Positions 41,840 to 53,570 of a DNA stretch of 64,000 bases are shown here, in pieces. Within the stretch, counting starts at the first letter, position 1, and each line of letters opens with the position of its first letter. The DNA lies in the NCBI RefSeq assembly GCF_000471905.2, contig NW_006498192.1, positions 2,939,119 through 3,003,118 on the forward strand, in the 5' to 3' direction. The stretch comes from Amborella trichopoda. Lineage: Eukaryota > Streptophyta > Magnoliopsida > Amborellales > Amborellaceae. The position numbers and the translations under genes were made by a program. The notes below the pieces were generated by a model. That model was given only the letters and a program-made list of their open reading frames with translations. It was not told the origin of the DNA and did no database searches.

Positions 41840-44800
41840 CTTAAGATCATTGGGTCCACCTCAACGGGTTCCACCTCAGTCTCGTACACCTCTGGATTGG
41901 AGAGAGCATGAACCAGAGCCATACGGTAATCCCTCGAGAGCATGAAAGCAGGTGAGGGAGAAGTGGCGGACCAGGAAACTTCAAAATGCCTGGCTTCTGA
42001 GTTGGAAGTTGCAACATTTTCCTCAATCTCAGGTTCATTTGCCCCGTGCTAGGTGAGGCTTCTGAGATTCGCACCATGTGGCAGTCTTCCTGCGAATAGA
42101 AGCTCTGCCCTCTTGATTCTCTCAGCCTCTGCTCAAAGTCAGGCTCAAGAGGCCACTGATGTTTCTTTGGCTTTGACCACTTGTGCTTCTTGGTGGAAAA
42201 AGATGGATCTGACTTGGCTCGAGCTATTAGGGTGTCAGCAACTATCAAGAATCCACCCGCGTGGGGTAACGACTTTTTCAGCCTTCTACGGTGCGTCCTG
42301 CTTTGTTTCCTTCAAGTTTTCTATCAAAAGCCTCGAAGTCTGGACATTTCAAGATCGTACCTACAGGAGACATAGAAGAGGAAGGATAAGAAGAAGAAGA
42401 AGAAGAAGAAGAAGAGGAAGAGGGAGAAGGGTCAATAGGTGAGGGACTTTTAAGGTCGTTCCCCTCATTAGACCGATCTTGGTAGCTTTTTACGTCACCA
42501 CCAAAGTTGGGTGTGTGCAGGGTGTCTTTTAGGTCTTTCCCCTGCTTAGGCCGTTGGGGGGTGCTTTTAATGTCGTCACCCTCATTGGACATGCCGCGAG
42601 TAAGAGATGACCCAGGGGTATCCTCTTGATGAGATGAAGGAATAAGGTCGATGGTGATCGATATCAAGTCTTGTACGGTTGGCAAGGGAGGAAGTGGCCT
42701 GAGAAGTTCTTGCTCGACTATTGGCTGAGGAACCTCGTTCTTTCGGCGAGCAGCTGTTGGTGCTCGTCTTCTTCTAGTTGCCTCGGAGGTGCTTCATCCA
42801 GGTTTGTTAACAGCCTTAGCTTGACAAATCGCTTCTTGCTTTAAAGACTTGAGCCTGCTCCACCCATGATGGACTTTCCATGGCTGGGAATTCGAGGGTT
42901 CAGCAGGATCAGAGGCTTTATCATGGGAGTCTTGCACTGAGACACAGTCCTGAGTAGAAGTATCGACTTGCGTTCAGCGTAAGCAATGTGACCTGCTTGG
43001 TGTTTTTTCGCAACCACAGCTTCAAACCCATGGCATTCACTCTACTTTCGGCCCCATATCTGATGGTACGGGCACTAGTGATTCCCAGTTCCCTGAGCAA
43101 GGCGCTTCGGTTTCCTCACCGGCTTTAGTGCAATGAGTCCTTGTTGGAGCATCATATCGAAAAGAGCGTGGAGAAGATCTGTTGATGGTTCATCAGAAGG
43201 GCGCAAGCTTTTGTCTTCCTTCTGTACTGTTACCACGTGGGAAGCCTCAGTTGCACCAAATGCTTTCTTGAGTTCTTCGAGCTTGATTTGACCCTTCTAG
43301 GTCAGAGCCTCGATGAGGTCTTTATGTGTATAGTATCCTTTTGTGGAGTGGTTTACCATTCGTTGATAAGTAGAATATCTTGCGTGCGTATTGAGACCAG
43401 CTTGATCGGGAAACTTGATCTCAGGCAGCTCAATCATGCTCAGTTCCAGCAATAGTCGGAGCAGTGCAAGAACCCATTCCTTTTCAAAAGCATAAATCTT
43501 GTTCTGATGGTTAGTCCAATAATCACTTTCATTAAGGTTCGCAGAAGGGGGTACCCAGCTGTATGACTGCTGCTTGCCTCCTTGAGGCACTGTCTGGGTT
43601 TCTGTTGTGCCTACCCCTTTGGAGAGGTCAAAAGTTTGAAAGGTAGACTTCTTTGGATCATTGACTGTAATGGCCGCACTTATTACCCCTCTTTCTTGGT
43701 TTCCTGAGGCGTTGGCCTGAGAATTACCATTGCCCTTGTTGTTTTCCAAGCTGGGACAAACTCCCTATGTGAGCTGACTGTGCGAACTGACTTAGAGATT
43801 AGTTTTGACATGGAGGTCAGGTTGGAGGCCTCATCATGTAGAGCGATCTCAGGTCGCATGTTTCGCACACAGGTCTGAACTGCTTCCTTCTCAGACATGG
43901 GATTGGGATGGCGAGCGGCAAAACCTTTCGAACTTGCTATGAATTGATCCACAGGTTCATCTGGTTCTTGGGTCAACGTTAGAAGCTTGATGGTTTGGAC
44001 TTCTCTCTCAACCTCATAGAAACATTGGTGGAACAATTTCTCCATTTCCTCCCAAGTATGTAATGAATTTGGGGGCAGCCGAGCATACCACTGAAAAGAA
44101 AGGCCATCAAGAGTTTCAACAAACTGACGGAGAAGGAGTCTCCCACCAGCCGCTGTCTCTTGACATGCCGCTTAGAAATGGGCGATATGCTGGTGCGGGG
44201 ATGTTGTTCCATTGAACAGGGGAAACTTCCCCTTTTTGTAATCTGAAGGAAATAGAATCTGATCAATGTGAGAGGGCTACGGCTTCTGGTAAAGTGTTGT
44301 ACCATGTATACCCGAAGTTTGTCTGCTTTTTAAGCAACGGGTTACCATAGCATCAATGTCTGCCTGTGAGACGGGGTACGGAATGGAAATGTCCTATGAG
44401 GCAGGGGGAGAAGGCTTCCTTAGAGGTGCATCGCCTGAGTGATGGGAATTGGCCTCATGAGGTGATACATTGACTGGCGACCGTGTGCTTTCCATGTGAT
44501 CAATCTTCTCCATCATTGCTTTCACCATCTGCTCGAACTAGTTCCTATGTTCCTCTTGGGAGTCGTTAGGGTCTGTCACAACCATAATGCTAACCATTTC
44601 CTCAAGGTGGTCAGCCTTAGGTGGGCTTGAAGGCTTCTAAGCATGGCGAGTCACACGCGGCAAATCGGTCAGCAAGGGCACAACATGCCCTGCTTGTACT
44701 CGACTCCTATATTCAGAACGTGGGTTCTTGACGGTCTTGGCACAGTGGCTGTTGGGTGGTCGGGTCATCTTCTATGACCCTGACCATGGTGCAGGATTCT

Positions 44801-45030
44801 CGCACTACTTCTTCAGGTCTTGTGATCTGAAGAGGGTAGAACGGATTTTCAGGAAGAATACCCTTACAGCTGGATACCCTGACTTTTTCTGTCGGCTCCT
44901 TAATCAAGATCTGTAGTCCTTTATCTTTCTTGACCTTGAGACTGCGATAGACCTCTCTCCAGAACTGAGACTGGAATCGAGGTTTGCCCGCCTTCTTAGA
45001 GCATGAAAGGGTCGTGTCCATAAGATGGGG
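41840..45030 (-). pseudogene. gag of element B
   Basis: N-terminal block at 45000-44713 (TTLSCSKKAGKPRFQSQFW, KDKGLQILIKEPTEKV, ENPFYPLQITRPEE), parallel to C at 54700-54915. The core is at 44305-43683: WEEMEKLFHQCFYEVEREVQ, TLTQEPDEPVDQFIAS, EKEAVQTCVRNMRPEIAL. It is followed by a Gln/Asn-rich linker, DYWTNHQNKIYAFEKEWVLA and ELPEIKFPDQAGLNTHARYS (43749-43297). A degenerate knuckle region, an acidic SNEGDD repeat-like linker and a poly-Ser run (42420-42386, from a GAA/TTC microsatellite) precede FEQRLRESRGQSFYSQEDCH. Stops and frame changes are scattered, but the domain order is complete, unlike in A. Confidence 0.85.
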
Positions 45031-45039
45031 CAGTGCCAC

Positions 45040-47153
45040 TCGAGTCAAGGCCCAGCTCACTGTGCATGTTTCTAGAGGATAAGAGAAGAATGAGACTGTC
45101 ATGCCTGACGATGGGTATCGTCGTACATGACTGGAGAAGAGAGAAAAGAAGTAACAAGGTGAGAGAAAGAAAGACAAAGAGGAAGAAAGAGGGTTTAAGA
45201 AAGAGAAAGAAGAAAGGAAAGTAGAGAGAGAAGGAAAGTGAACAGTGAGAGGCAAAAAAAAGAAGAGAGAGAAAAGGAAAGTGAGGAGAATGGTTAGGAA
45301 AGAGTCAGAGAAAAGAGAAGGAAAGAGACTAGGAAAGAGAGAGGAGAAAGAAGGAAAGAGAGAGAAAGAAACACGCACAGCGTTGCCACCACTGTGTGTG
45401 CTAAAGAGAGAAAACAAAATAGAGAGAGAATTTCATGCATGACACTGCTATTGCCATGCACATTCAGATAAGGAGAAGCAGAGAGAAAGATCGAGCAGAG
45501 AGAGAATAAATAAAGAAGGACAAGAAGATGAAGGAGAAGAGAGAGAAGAGTGAAAGAGAAGGAAGAGAGAAGCATGCACACCGCTACCATAGGCGTGCAT
45601 GTTCAAAGAAAGGAAGAGAGAGAAGCAGAGAAATGGAGAAGAACAAAGAAAAGAGAGACAAAGAAGGAGAGAGAAAAAGCCCGAAGAAGAGGAAGAGTAG
45701 AGAGAAAAAGGAGGATAAAGAAGAGAATTAACTTGAGGAAGAGGGGTATCGGCTTAATTTTTCTCTCTCCTCTCTCTCTCTCTCCAAGACTTGCCTATCG
45801 AACTCAATCTAAAAACTCAAAACTTTATTGATGAATTGAAAGTATGAGTACCTTTTTACAATTAAGTTTAGCATATATTTATAAAATTGGAACCAAACAT
45901 GGGTGGATGCTAAAACGTTATCGTAATTGATAATAATTGCAATTTATTTTAATTAAAATAAATTCTAAAAATGGCTGCAAAATGACTATTTTGCCCCTGC
46001 TTAACAATTCATGGAATTCCAAAACAGTCCTTGCTGTTGCTTTAGTACGTGTGTGATCTTCCATGGATGATCTGGGGTTCCTCTGGTGCCCATTTGATGA
46101 AAAGATGATTGCTTTCTTGTAAGGTTCGTCATGGCAAGGATTATGTTTTTAAGCTACGATCATGCGACTAGAAATTCGGCTGAATCTTAAAAACTTTGGA
46201 TCCATAGTGTGCTCATAACTTGATGTTTCTTTATTGTTTCTTCATTGTATTGCACTGAGCATACCGTCACAATCGCATGGTAGCAAACACTACTCGATTT
46301 CATGCATTTTGTAGTCTTGGGCTTTTGGCTGAAATTTGAATTTCGGTGGTCGAATTTACGGCAACTTTATCGACTTCTCGCGTGAAATATGATCGTTCAT
46401 CACGCACAAGGAACTGGTCTCGTGTCAATCCGATGCATGCGATGGAACTAGTCACGTGTCAATCTGATGCGCTAGCATCGTGATATGGTCGCTCGCGTGG
46501 GATGTGATACTGTTGAGTTTCCTGCTACTTCACTAATCATTAACTTCTCTCTCTATTTTCTCCCTGCTCGGGTGTTGTCATGGAACGTGCTACACATCGA
46601 AACACTCATCTTGACGAGACGAACATGCTCACAAAATTTGAGTATGATCTGACTCGAGACGAGTGAGATATGGCTCCTGAAGGCTACTTCCCGAGACTAT
46701 AAAAACAGTCACCTTTATTTGTGATTTGGTGTAGGGAGGGCGCATGAAAATAGTGTGCGGCCTACCTGTTTGCGATCTTTTACTCATAACATTGTCCTAG
46801 AGTGCCCGATTAAGCCAAAACTTTGTCCATAGTGGTTTTTTATCATGCCGGATACAATGGCGGTGGTCCCATAGCACTTTGACGCACCGAAAATAAAATT
46901 CTAGTTACAGAGTCTGTTTCAGAGTGCTAGAGACTAATGTTTTTGAAATTTTTTGTTTGTATGCACTGCCTTAAACATGTCAGATTGTGACGAAACTTAG
47001 CAGGTGGCCTTTTAAAGCCCTTATGAATATTTCCACTTGTTTTGGGACAATTCTAAGACTATTGAGAATTCCACTGTAATCCAGGCTTTATTGATCAACT
47101 TCTCTTTTTATTCCGCATAGGGGACCCAAGGTGTTGAAAAATATCTTCAATCA
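45040..47153 (-). repeat. LTR3 (5' LTR of element B, end truncated)
   Basis: On the minus strand it starts tgattgaagatattttt at 47153. It is collinear with LTR1 and LTR2 through the TATA-like tataaata (45883-45876), the AATAAA, the junction with the CT-rich tract and two GA-rich blocks. It is cut near 45040 and joined to gag. About 34 bp (ggaact-gt...tcaat.cgatgc) are duplicated near 46415-46480. The donor-like site is mutated here (aagttaatt). Confidence 0.8.
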
Positions 47154-47662
47154 GTCATGACATGTGCCATATGTGAAAATGACCAAGTCATTGAGACCAA
47201 GCTTTTGCCCAAGTTTGAGCTTGTTTCGATGCCCAACGAGTGTTGTATGGGCATTTGCAGATCATCCTAAGATGTGAATGCAGCCTCCATGATAGGGGAC
47301 TGATTTGGTAAGGCCACACCGCAATAGTTTACAATGTACAACCTACCTGTTTTGTGGTAATTTGGGCCCAACATGTTTTTGGGAGGTCCGATTGAGCCCA
47401 AATTTAGTCCCGAGAGATTTCTTGAAGTTCTGGTTGCAATGGAAGTAGTTTGGTACTGTTTTGAAGCCTCTAGCATAAGGCTATAGTTATAAGGTCTCTT
47501 TTTAGCAAGATAATACTCTTTCTAGGGTTGCCTAGTCTTAAGCTTATTTTTGTAGTGTTCCCTTGATCTAACAGTGTCTTGGGCATCGGCATGATCAGGT
47601 TGTCACTGGCTCTCTCCTTATCTGTACCAGCGATGCAAGTACGTCAAAAATGACGTATAACA
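47154..47662 (-). repeat. Partial Z-type LTR (first 0.5 kb)
   Basis: On the minus strand it begins tgttatacgtcatttttgac at 47662, preceded by cagggaaag. It matches the start of LTR Z2 (2769), and the phrase tgggctcaatcgg is shared with about 3020. It is cut at 47153 by the beginning of LTR3. Confidence 0.6.
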
Positions 47663-48039
47663 ACTTTCCCTGGCGGATGTTGCGCTTTGAGAGAAGCGAG
47701 AAGTGCGACATTCGTAATAAAATTGACCACCGAAGTTCATTTAAGACGTCTTTATTGCCTCTCAACAAATATAATTTGTTTTTCGATCACCGGCATCAGC
47801 ACAATCCTTGAGGGGGAGATCATGTTAAGCTTCCTTCTGAAGGGGCGATCGAAGTGGACAATAGCGATTGGGAAGTTTACTTAAGGTTTTCTTTCCAATG
47901 CTACTGGAATCCTTTCCTTTTATGAGAGAGCACATTAATAGGTTGTCTCGTGAAGGACTTACCATTCCATGTCAACAATGCCTCCTAATGGCCCAGCTAG
48001 CGGGTTCCCTTGGTGCACGTTGCCCCAATCTAGCTGGTG

Positions 48040-48480
48040 GGGATAATTTGGCTCTAGGGCCCGAATTTTTGTATTGGCTCTGGGGCCGGGGATTTTTGTT
48101 TTGGCTTTAGGGCTCAATTTTTGTTTTTGGCTTCGGCGCTGGAATTTTGTTTTGGCTCTGAGGTTGGGATTGTTTTTTGGCTCTAGGGCCGGAATTTTTT
48201 TTTGGCTCTAGGGCGGGAATTTTCTTTTTCTCTTGGGCCAAAATTGGTTTTTGCCTCTGAGGCTGGAATTTTTGTTTTGGCTCTAGCGTCAGAATTCTGT
48301 TTTAGCTCTGGGGAAGGAATTTTATTTTGGCTTTGGGGCCGAAATTGGTTTTTGGCTCTAGGGCCAGAGATTTTTGTTTTGGCTCTGGGGCCAGAATTTT
48401 GTTTTAGCTCTGGGGCTGGAATTTTGTTTTCTAGCTCTGGGGCTGGAATTTTGTTTTTAGCTCTGAGGCTGACTTGTGGG
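48040..48480 (-). repeat. Minisatellite of ggctctagggccggaatttt type
   Basis: About sixteen units of 24-28 bp, each ggctctggggc(c/t)ggaatttt plus a T run, on the plus strand. It is the reverse-complement counterpart of 1690-2060. Confidence 0.85.
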
Positions 48481-49432
48481 TGCCCTTGGTGGGCGTTTGA
48501 TCCCATTCTAGTTAGTGTTGAAGCGCTAATCTGGATTTTACTCAGCGCCTTTGCGATTTTCTTGCTTGTAATTAGTTGAGGTCTTCTTCTTTTGGTCAAC
48601 AGCTGCATCAACTTGTTTATTTTTTAATCCAAGCACCCTTTCAGGTTTTCGTTTGAACTAGGTAGGAGTGGTGTCACAAGAGTGCTTTTCACCAACTTTT
48701 TTTATTGAGGCATTTTATCTCGTGATGCCCTTGCGGGTTTTCCACATGCCCAATTATTATTATTTTTGAGTTTTTACCCATAGGTTCGTGGCTATGTCCG
48801 CTCTTTTACTTTTACCCATGATGATTCTCATCATGCCCGGCTTCTTCTTTCCTCTCAGGGACTCTTTCTTGGAGGGGTCCTGCTTGGATAGGGCTCACTG
48901 GAGCAATGAACACCGTGGATGAGCTTTCAGGGGATCGAAGTGTGACATAGCCATGTCATGTATGAGCGCATGGAGCCCTTTTCTTTATGAGCCTCTGATT
49001 ATCGAAATAGGACTTGTGAGGCAGAATGAATCCACAGGGAGGCGAAATGTTGCCAGGGAAGACGGGTCGTTTTGATGACGAGCCCGCGCATACAGGAAAG
49101 GTCACCTAGAAGGCCGAAGGTCTTCGTGATAGGCCTATGGATACTGGAAAAAGTGACACTTGGGAGGTGAAATGGTGGTACATCAACCCGTGATAAGTCG
49201 ACACCTAGGAGAAAAAGAGACCGAAGATTTGGCTCATGATCCGTCGAAAGAGACGTCTGGGAGGCGAAGCGGTGGAAGATTTGACTGCAGACAATCGAGG
49301 CATTGTCAGCGAGGTGAAGTGACAGGAGACTGACCTGTGGCTAGGCGAAGCGTCATCATAGTGACGCATGTCCATGTGGTGAGATGAAACACCACTTGGG
49401 GAGCGAAGCGCTATTATGATGAGTATTCAGGT

Positions 49433-49442
49433 TTATAAAAAG
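49433..49442 (+). promoter_or_regulatory. Antisense TATA-like site in the Z-type fragment
   Basis: The site ttataaaaagg is followed by a gagagagag stretch. It corresponds to the minus-strand site at 1106-1099. Confidence 0.4.
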
Positions 49443-51587
49443 GCTAGGTAGAGAGAGCGGGAAGGCAACTCCTTCTCTTCGAGAAGCTTCTTCACCTCCT
49501 ATTTTTATTCTTTATAGAGGGAGAGTAGAGATCTCTCTTTTCTGAAGCATTCATTTGGGAAGCCATGCCTTTTGCTGAGGCCCGCGTTTGGGTCTTAAGT
49601 CTTGGAATGCGTCGTTGCCCTTCTGGGTGAAGATGTTCGACCCTATGAAAGTTCTGATGATGGATTTGTGTTGAATGGTGGGCTTGTGCCTTCTGATCTC
49701 TATTGTTTGCTTAAGATTCCAAAAGCAAGGTCCAAGGCTGTGCATAAGATTCCGAGGGTCATCAGGTCTGAACCCAATCTTGTCCATCCAAACATGATGA
49801 TAAATTGTGACGGTCTTCGCTGGCCGTCATCTTCTTCATGATGGTTGACCAAACGAATGATCTGGTCACATCTTGGATGTTCAACATGTCAAGCAGAAGA
49901 TTTTCTGCTCAAATTTTTGCTTGTTGTTGCTTCCTTAACTTCCTCCTCATTCTTTGCCCTCACTCGAGGGTGAAAAGGAGCAAGAGGTTATTTTCATTCG
50001 TTTAAGATAAGAATGGCGCCTCGTCTTGGAATACACTACCGCTCCAGTGGGCGGCAACACAATTGGAGGGATGTAACTCTGGATGGGAGACTCATTTCAG
50101 CACCGATTTGTCTTGTTATTGCTACAAATTATTGTAACCACAACTTTGTAAAGCTTTATAATCCCTTTTGTTCATGAAATAAATCTTCATTTTTAGTTTG
50201 AATCCTCATTCTCTGTGGCTTTTGTTTCTTCTCCTCTCTTAGTTTGCTTCGCCTTTCTTTCCTTTACTGCTCAGTTCTTATTATTTGAACGTATTTTTCA
50301 GCACCTTGGTTCCTGATAGGAAGCTGATCAATAAAGCCTAAAAAACAGTGGAAATCCTGGACAGTCTCAAAATGGCCCTAGAATTGATCAAGATCTTCAT
50401 CAGCACTTCAGCAGACCACCTGCCAAGTTTCATCGGGATCATACATGTCTAAGGCAGTGAACACAAAGAAACAATTTCAATGAAATCGGTCACTAGCACC
50501 CTAAAATGGACCCTGTAACTAGAGTCATACTTTTGGTGCATCAAATAGTTGTGAGATGACCTCCATTAAATCCGACACAGTCGAAGATCCCTATGGGTCA
50601 AGTTTCGGCTTAATCAAGCACTTCAAGACAAAGTTATAGTTGAAATAATAAAAAGGGGTAGGCCACAAACTATTCCCTTGTGGCCTCACTACATTAAAAC
50701 ACCATTAAAGGTGGCAGGTTTTACAATCCTAAATAGTCTCTTTCGGGGCCTATATCTCACTCGTTCCAAAAATGATCACTCCCAAATTTGGTGAGTGTGT
50801 TCGTCTCATCAAGACAAGCAATTCGATATGTGGAACGCTCTGTGGCGACGCTCGAGCAAAGATAAAAACTAAATGAAAGTCACTGATCCGTGAAGGAAGT
50901 TGCAGAAAATTCATCAGCAGCTCTCCTCTTTCGAATAGCCAGATCACGACTCTCGCATACCCGATCAGCATGAATCATTTGCATTATGTGCGTGAGGTCC
51001 TAGGCTATCTCTGGTTCGATCCTCGTGTATGATGAATGGTTGTATTTCATGCAAGAAGGCGTCAAAACTGCTGTAAATTCCGGCCATCGAATTTCAAGAC
51101 TCTGGTAAAAAACTCAAGACGACAAAATCTTCATCAAAACATGAAATCAAGCTACATTTGTTGCAACGTGATCATGATGGCATGCTCAGTGTGATTCAAT
51201 GAAGAAGTCACGAAGAAATAGCAAGGAATAAGCAGACAATCGATCCGAAGTTTTTAATATTCATCCAAAATTCAAGTCTCATGATCATGGCTCAAAAACA
51301 TGATTCATGGCTCGAAGTTGGTATCAAAATGATCGTCATGCCGAGCCCTACAAGAAAACAATAATCTTCTTATCAAATGGGCATTAGAACGACTCCCGGT
51401 CAGCCATAGAAGATCATGCAAGTTCTCGGGCAGCAGCAGCGACTGTTATGGAATTCCACACATTGTTAGGCAAGGGCAAAACAGTCTTTTTGCACCCATT
51501 TTTAGAATTTCTTTAAATTCAATTAAATTGTAATTATCTTCAATTATAGGTAGGTTTTAGGCATACACCCATGTTTTAAGCCAATTC

Positions 51588-51671
51588 TATATAAATAGGC
51601 AATGTCTCACTGTACAAAGGACGGGTTCATTCTTTTGGAACAAAGTCATTCCTCTTAGATCAATCAATAAA
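51588..51671 (+). promoter_or_regulatory. LTR C promoter and polyadenylation signal
   Basis: tatataaat (51588-51596) and aataaa (51666-51671) are about 75 bp apart, the usual U3/R spacing. The same pair occurs in LTR1, LTR2 and LTR3 on the minus strand. Confidence 0.65.
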
Positions 51672-52019
51672 ATTATGAATTTTGCTTAAGCCTGTGGGTA
51701 CGTCTTGGAGAGAGAGAGAGAGGAGAGAGATGAAAAGGGTCGGTACCCTTCGAGTAAGTAATTTTCTCTCTTCTACCCTCTTTCTCTCTCCTCCCCTCTT
51801 TCTCATCTCTATCTCTTTCTCTCTCCTCCCCTCTTTCTCATCTCTATCTCTTTCTCTCTCTTCCCCTCTTTCTGATCTCTATCTCTATCTCTCTTATTCT
51901 CATCTTTATCTTTATCTTTACTCTTCTTGTCTCTATCTCTTTCTGTCGCTTCTTCTCATCTCTATCTCCCTATGTTCTTTGTCTAATGTATTCGACAAAG
52001 TCTAGCATCAGTTGGATTT

Positions 52020-52250
52020 CTCTCTTTGCTTTTCTTCTGTTGCAGTTAGTGAAGCTTAATGCCAGCTGGATTTCTCTTTCCTTTCTTCCACTCTGTCTCC
52101 CTCCGTTCTTCGTCTAATGCAGTTGGTGAAGCCTAGCACCGGCTGGATTTCTCTCTCTCCTCTTCTGTTGCAGTCGGTGAAGCCTAGCATCGACTGGATT
52201 TCTCTCTCTCCTTCTCTTCTGTTACAATCGATGTAGCCTATTGCCAGCTA

Positions 52251-52288
<38 letters not shown>

Positions 52289-52750
52289 CTATTCCAGTTG
52301 GCGAAGCCTAGCGTCGACTGGATTTCTCTCTCCTTCTCTTCTGTTGCAGTCGGCAAAGCCTAGCTCCGGCTGGATTTCTCTCTTTCCTTCTCTTATGTTG
52401 CAATCAGCGAAGCCTGACGTCGACTGGATTTCTGTCTCTCCTTTTTTGTCACAGTTGGTGAAGCTCAGCGCCGGCTCAATTTTTTTCTCTCTCTCTCTTC
52501 AATCACAGTTGACGAAGCCTAATGTCGGCTCGATCTCTCTCTCCCTCTTACTTCTCTTCCATCCTAACCAGTGTAGGCCTAACGCCGGCTGGGTCTCTCC
52601 CTTTCTTCTCTTCTAACACAGTTGGTGAAGCCAAGCGCCAACTTCATCTTCTCTCTCTTTTTCTTTGTATAATACAATCGGTGAAGCCTAGCGTCAACTG
52701 TGTTTTCTCTGTTTTTCGTCAAACATGGTCGACATTGCCTAGTGTCGACT
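52020..52750 (+). repeat. U5 tandem repeat of LTR C
   Basis: About twelve units of 50-65 bp, each with (t/c)ggtgaagcctagcgccggctggatttctctc and a CT-rich spacer. It occupies the same LTR position as the 55-bp repeat of LTR2 but has a different unit. Confidence 0.85.
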
Positions 52751-53551
52751 GCATCTTCCTTCCCTCTCTCTCTTTATTCTCTCACCTTGCATACTCTTCT
52801 CTTCATTTCTTCTCTCTCCTTTCTTCTGCTCTCTTATTCTCTTATTTCATTTCGTATTCTTTCTTCATAATCGTCGTCTTGTTATTCTTTCATTCAACTA
52901 AGAGGGATTAAGGTTAGCCTCTCATGGTAGTCCCATCGTCTAGTCGTAATGTTGTTGTACCAGGATTACTTGACCCGCTTTATTGTCACGACAGACTAAC
53001 CATTGTGCTTGTTAAGTCAGTACTGGTAATGACGTCTAGTAGTAATCTTGTGAGGCGGTCTTAGTTTTCGAGCCCATTTTGCTACCACGTCAAGCCAATT
53101 ATTCACTAGCTTACTCACCGCTCTAATTCTCCCGCTCAATCAAATTCTTCTCTCCCCCATCTTTCTTCTCTTCTTTTTCTTTTTGAATGTGCATGCTTGT
53201 GTACGTTCATCAAAGAGGAAAAGGGTGAGGTCTGACCCACCTGTCTTATCCTTATGTGTGTGATTGCAGAAAAGAGAAGAATAAAAGCCTAGAGAGGTGA
53301 TTTCGAACCAGTTTTATTACTGGGGGGCTTTCTTCGTGATCTAAGAGGATGCCCATGAGAGCCAGCCCGAGTATATCTCGAACCCACCTTAAATTCCTCT
53401 CTCACCGGTTGGTAACACCTGCCCCCGTTCTCGAACGAGGCACCCAAGAGAGCGATCTCAAAAACGTCCCGGGTCTTCCCTCGAAACCCGAGACGCGTGC
53501 CACCCGATCCCCAAAGGATTCGAATGGCGAGATTGATGTACCAAACCAGCT

Positions 53552-53570
53552 TCGCGACTCCACTGGGGAC
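53552..53570 (+). other. Primer-binding site of element C (tRNA-Arg-like)
   Basis: tcgcgactccactggggac is close to tggcgactcc-type sites of Tat/Ogre elements. The second base differs. It matches the site at 4715 in element D. Confidence 0.7.

Larger units (their letters stand above)
33172..47153 (-). mobile_element. Tat-lineage retrotransposon B (minus strand), right member of the tandem array
   Basis: On the minus strand: LTR3 (47153-45040, end truncated), gag (45030-41840), protease (41830-41200), protease-RT linker (40870-40510), then a direct jump to the 3' non-coding region (40450-36137) and LTR2. RT, both RNase H domains and integrase are missing. There is no primer site: the end of LTR3, the primer site and about 1 kb of leader are deleted. 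Confidence 0.78.
47663..50281 (-). other. 3' non-coding region of a Z-type element (minus strand)
   Basis: No gene is supported. In minus order the fragment parallels 640-2768: an antisense unit (TATA-like ttataaaaagg at 49433 and AATAAA at about 50183, both on the plus strand), gcgaag-rich degenerate repeats (about 49020-49430), the gagtaaaa-like segment (48800-48640) and the minisatellite (48480-48040). Element C starts at 50282 and LTR3 at 47153, so both lie against this fragment. Confidence 0.6.
50282..53548 (+). repeat. LTR C (3.27 kb), 5' LTR of element C
   Basis: It starts tatttgaacgtatttttcag (expected tgtttgaag...) and ends ccaaacca three bases before the primer site. The TATA box tatataaat is at 51588-51596, AATAAA at 51666-51671, and a donor-like ga|gtaagtaa has its GT at 51754-51755. 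A CT-rich tract runs from 51760 to 51990, and a tandem repeat with gaagcctagcgccggctgga lies at 52020-52750, including a pure CT run at 52254-52284. No protein is encoded. Confidence 0.82.
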
